From Micavibrio sp. UBA6145 (GTDB taxonomy: Bacteria; Pseudomonadota; Alphaproteobacteria; Micavibrionales; UBA1664): a stretch of 7,752 nt of DNA. The notes below the pieces were generated by a model. It had not been told where the DNA came from, did no database searches, and saw only the letters and a list, made by a program, of their open reading frames with translations. Where the stretch lies: assembly GCA_002423205.1 (NCBI GenBank), contig DIUZ01000010.1, positions 1-7,752 on the forward strand, given 5' to 3'. Below are positions 5,836 to 7,752 of the stretch, one piece after another. A program made the translations under genes and the position numbers. Numbering within the stretch: position 1 is the stretch's first letter; each line of letters begins with the position of its first letter.

Positions 5836-7752
5836 AGTTGGGCTGGCTTTGCCAGTTGACCTGCAATTGCTGGCGCGGTGCCGGCGAAGCGGGCGCAGAC
5901 GACGATGACGACAGCGAACGCGTGACTTTCGCGAAGGTGCTGGACGCGGTGGTCGCTACCGAAGACACGCCGTTGCGGAAACCCGCGCTGGTGTTGGCGA
6001 CATACGCATTGCCCGCGCGTTCCCATGCGACGCTGTACATGGAGCGGTAGGCAGGGCCCAGGTCTTCCGGCGTTTTGGCGGCTGCGATGCTGGTGCGGTC
6101 AAGGTTCTGGCCGCGGGCCTGGAGTTCTAGGCAGTTTTCAACCTGCGCCTGTGCCTGTTCGGTGCCTTTCTCCATGCCACGAAATACGGGTTTCGCAGTG
6201 TGATCCATTACGTTGTTGATGCGTATACTTACCTGCCCGAAAGTCAGGGCTGGGCTATTGGTGAAGATGGCCGGGTTACGGCCGCGCACACTAGTGTAAT
6301 AGCCGCTGTAATAATTCGCTGTACCTTCGTTGCCGGGGTTATATGCCTTGTAAGATTGTTTGATGGAAATACGATCGTTGATACGCATCTGCGGTGACTG
6401 TCTTACAACATGACGGAAGAACGCGCCCCCGCCCGGACCCATGAGATGGGTCTGATAATAGCGCGCGATCGCATTCACGAATTCAGCGTTCGATTTGCCT
6501 TCTAGTGATTTGATCGTCAGATACGGCGCTTCATCATTAATGTACGCCGCCATCAGGTCGCCTGAGAACGCAGGCCGGTCGGCCGCCTGGACGGCATTCA
6601 GCAGGTTAACGTCCATGCGGCGTTTTTCAACGCTCTCAATCGTGCCATCACGATCTTTCATGTATTTTTCAATCGTGGTGTCCACAGCGGTTATAAAAGT
6701 TCTGTCGTCATCGCTAGCGGTACCTGCAACAACGCGCGCGTTGATTTCCCTATAGGTCGGCGTGTCCTTTGCGTATTTGGCCAGCATATGCAGTTTTGTC
6801 GCCGGAATCGTCTGATACGCGCCCGATGCATTGGAATTGTCAGCGACGGAATCGCGGAAACCGAATGTTTCGAATGAAGATACAGCATACATGGCAGCTG
6901 GGCTGACGCCGACAAGCGCACCGCGCATGGCGGATACGTAATGCGCTTGCTTGACCGGGTCTTTCGAATTCATGCCGAGTTCGAAGGACGCGGTGTGCAT
7001 ACCTTGCGGGAACATATCCCTGACCGCGCATGAGCGAAGGGGCGATCCATCCGTCGGGGACGCCATGGCTGCACCCGTTAATGCAACACCGGATGCCGGT
7101 GCGGATTCCAGCCATGCTGCGGGAAGAGGCAGGGCCGGGGCGAGGGTGAGAATGCCGATCCAGCTACTGAAGATAAGGTTGCGATGGGTTTTGCTCCATT
7201 GCTTTTTATCAGCATAGGCGCTGAGCAGGTGCACAGGGACCTCATAAGCGTGGTACAGTCCTGTGGCAAGCGCAGATGTTGCTTTCCATCCCTGATGAAA
7301 GACGGCGCCCGCTTTGCCAAAGCTGCGTTTTAAATTGGCCTTGGCGCGTTCGTCATAAGCGGCCTTTTTATCCATTTTGAATTGTTCATCCAGTGGCGTG
7401 GTCCAGCCCTTGTTGCCAAGCCTGGTGTCAAGAAGCGCGGGATCGTTCTGGTAGCGTTCGAGTGCGTAGATCGCCAGTTGGACCGTGTTTCTACGGGCTT
7501 TTTTGATTTCGGCGCTGTTCTTGTCAATCTGCTTCTTTGCAGCTTTCACGACGGCGGGATCTGCGCTGTTCAGACGTTTGCGCAGTTGCGTTTCGTCGGG
7601 ATTGAGGCGTTCCTGAATGATGTCCATGCTTTGCGCAAGGCCGCGAAAATTCGCGTAGAGCGCATCAAAATTGTTGTCCAGAAATGCCTGGGCGTTTTCA
7701 AAACCGCCATAACGCAGATGTTTTGCGAGGCGCATATAATTGAACTGGTCGG
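5834..7752 (-). CDS. membrane-anchored lysozyme/transglycosylase-like protein, 5'-partial
   Basis: At least 638 residues; the frame stays open to the window edge and the first ATG (7735) has no SD, so the true start probably lies outside. Numbering here is from that ATG. Residues 1-186 are helical and charged, with a Lys/Arg-rich coiled-coil-like stretch around 54-95. Residues 187-209 are one hydrophobic segment (LIFSSWIGILTLAPALPLPA...). Next comes a lysozyme-fold-like core: AMYAVSSFETFGF with E289 as candidate catalytic acid, then SGAYQTIPATKL (304-315), the SG.YQ/IP.T pattern of lytic transglycosylases and lysozymes. Only two cysteines exist, C236 and C535, both beyond the hydrophobic segment and possibly disulfide-linked. 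Residues 591-633 are a Ser/Ala/Pro/Gln-rich tail. The likely role is cleavage of peptidoglycan in the periplasm or outside the cell, with the N-terminus in the cytoplasm; this is inferred from motifs, as overall similarity to a named family is not recognisable. No neighbour on the same strand is visible. Confidence 0.7.
   Translation of the reverse strand, partial: DQFNYMRLAKHLRYGGFENAQAFLDNNFDALYANFRGLAQSMDIIQERLNPDETQLRKRLNSADPAVVKAAKKQIDKNSAEIKKARRNTVQLAIYALERYQNDPALLDTRLGNKGWTTPLDEQFKMDKKAAYDERAKANLKRSFGKAGAVFHQGWKATSALATGLYHAYEVPVHLLSAYADKKQWSKTHRNLIFSSWIGILTLAPALPLPAAWLESAPASGVALTGAAMASPTDGSPLRSCAVRDMFPQGMHTASFELGMNSKDPVKQAHYVSAMRGALVGVSPAAMYAVSSFETFGFRDSVADNSNASGAYQTIPATKLHMLAKYAKDTPTYREINARVVAGTASDDDRTFITAVDTTIEKYMKDRDGTIESVEKRRMDVNLLNAVQAADRPAFSGDLMAAYINDEAPYLTIKSLEGKSNAEFVNAIARYYQTHLMGPGGGAFFRHVVRQSPQMRINDRISIKQSYKAYNPGNEGTANYYSGYYTSVRGRNPAIFTNSPALTFGQVSIRINNVMDHTAKPVFRGMEKGTEQAQAQVENCLELQARGQNLDRTSIAAAKTPEDLGPAYRSMYSVAWERAGNAYVANTSAGFRNGVSSVATTASSTFAKVTRSLSSSSSAPASPAPRQQLQVNWQSQPN

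Noticed and set aside
7733..7735. ATG at 7735 as the true start of the minus-strand gene
   Set aside because: No SD precedes it and the frame stays open upstream (DQFNY) to the window edge, reading as ordinary coding sequence; the gene is treated as 5'-partial.
1..7752. tRNA, rRNA, insertion sequence or transposase
   Set aside because: No cloverleaf-like segment, rRNA core sequence, transposase motif or matching terminal inverted repeats were seen on either strand.

Overview
The window looks like chromosomal DNA of a moderately GC-rich Gram-negative bacterium, most likely an alphaproteobacterium. The evidence is an LDH-type malate dehydrogenase followed by succinyl-CoA synthetase beta on the same strand, the order mdh...sucC typical of alphaproteobacterial TCA clusters, plus the form of SucC (402 aa, with the alphaproteobacterial-style insertion after the GRGAGKF loop). 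I cannot name a genus from sequence alone.

Layout on the + strand: the 3' end of an S49-family (SppA-like) peptidase gene (1-497); an intergenic stretch with two dyads and a good sigma70-like promoter (611-640); a 77-aa ankyrin-repeat miniprotein gene (671-904) closed by a hairpin and an intrinsic terminator (911-964); mdh (1037-1990); a cluster of three GC-rich hairpins (1994-2066); two tandem paralogous genes of unknown function (2145-3272 and 3278-4426), each with an N-terminal XRE-like helix-turn-helix and a strongly conserved C-terminal block; and sucC (4535-5743), ending at a bidirectional terminator (5807-5835). Converging on it from the - strand is a long gene, 5'-truncated by the window edge (5834-7752). 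It encodes a probably membrane-anchored protein with a large charged N-terminal region, one hydrophobic segment and a lysozyme/lytic-transglycosylase-like domain.

Mdh and SucC are TCA-cycle enzymes. Two features depart from the usual arrangement. A tandem pair of unknown paralogs sits between mdh and sucC, and sucC is not followed by sucD but by a terminator and a convergent gene. The paralog pair is the strongest candidate for something undescribed. The two proteins have the NPF...KLV helix-turn-helix block at exactly the same residues (49-107, about 44% identical) and a C-terminal block about 60% identical, with a diverged middle. The start codon of the first gene lies inside a perfect GAAA-tetraloop hairpin, an arrangement that could control translation or could mean that the message is leaderless.
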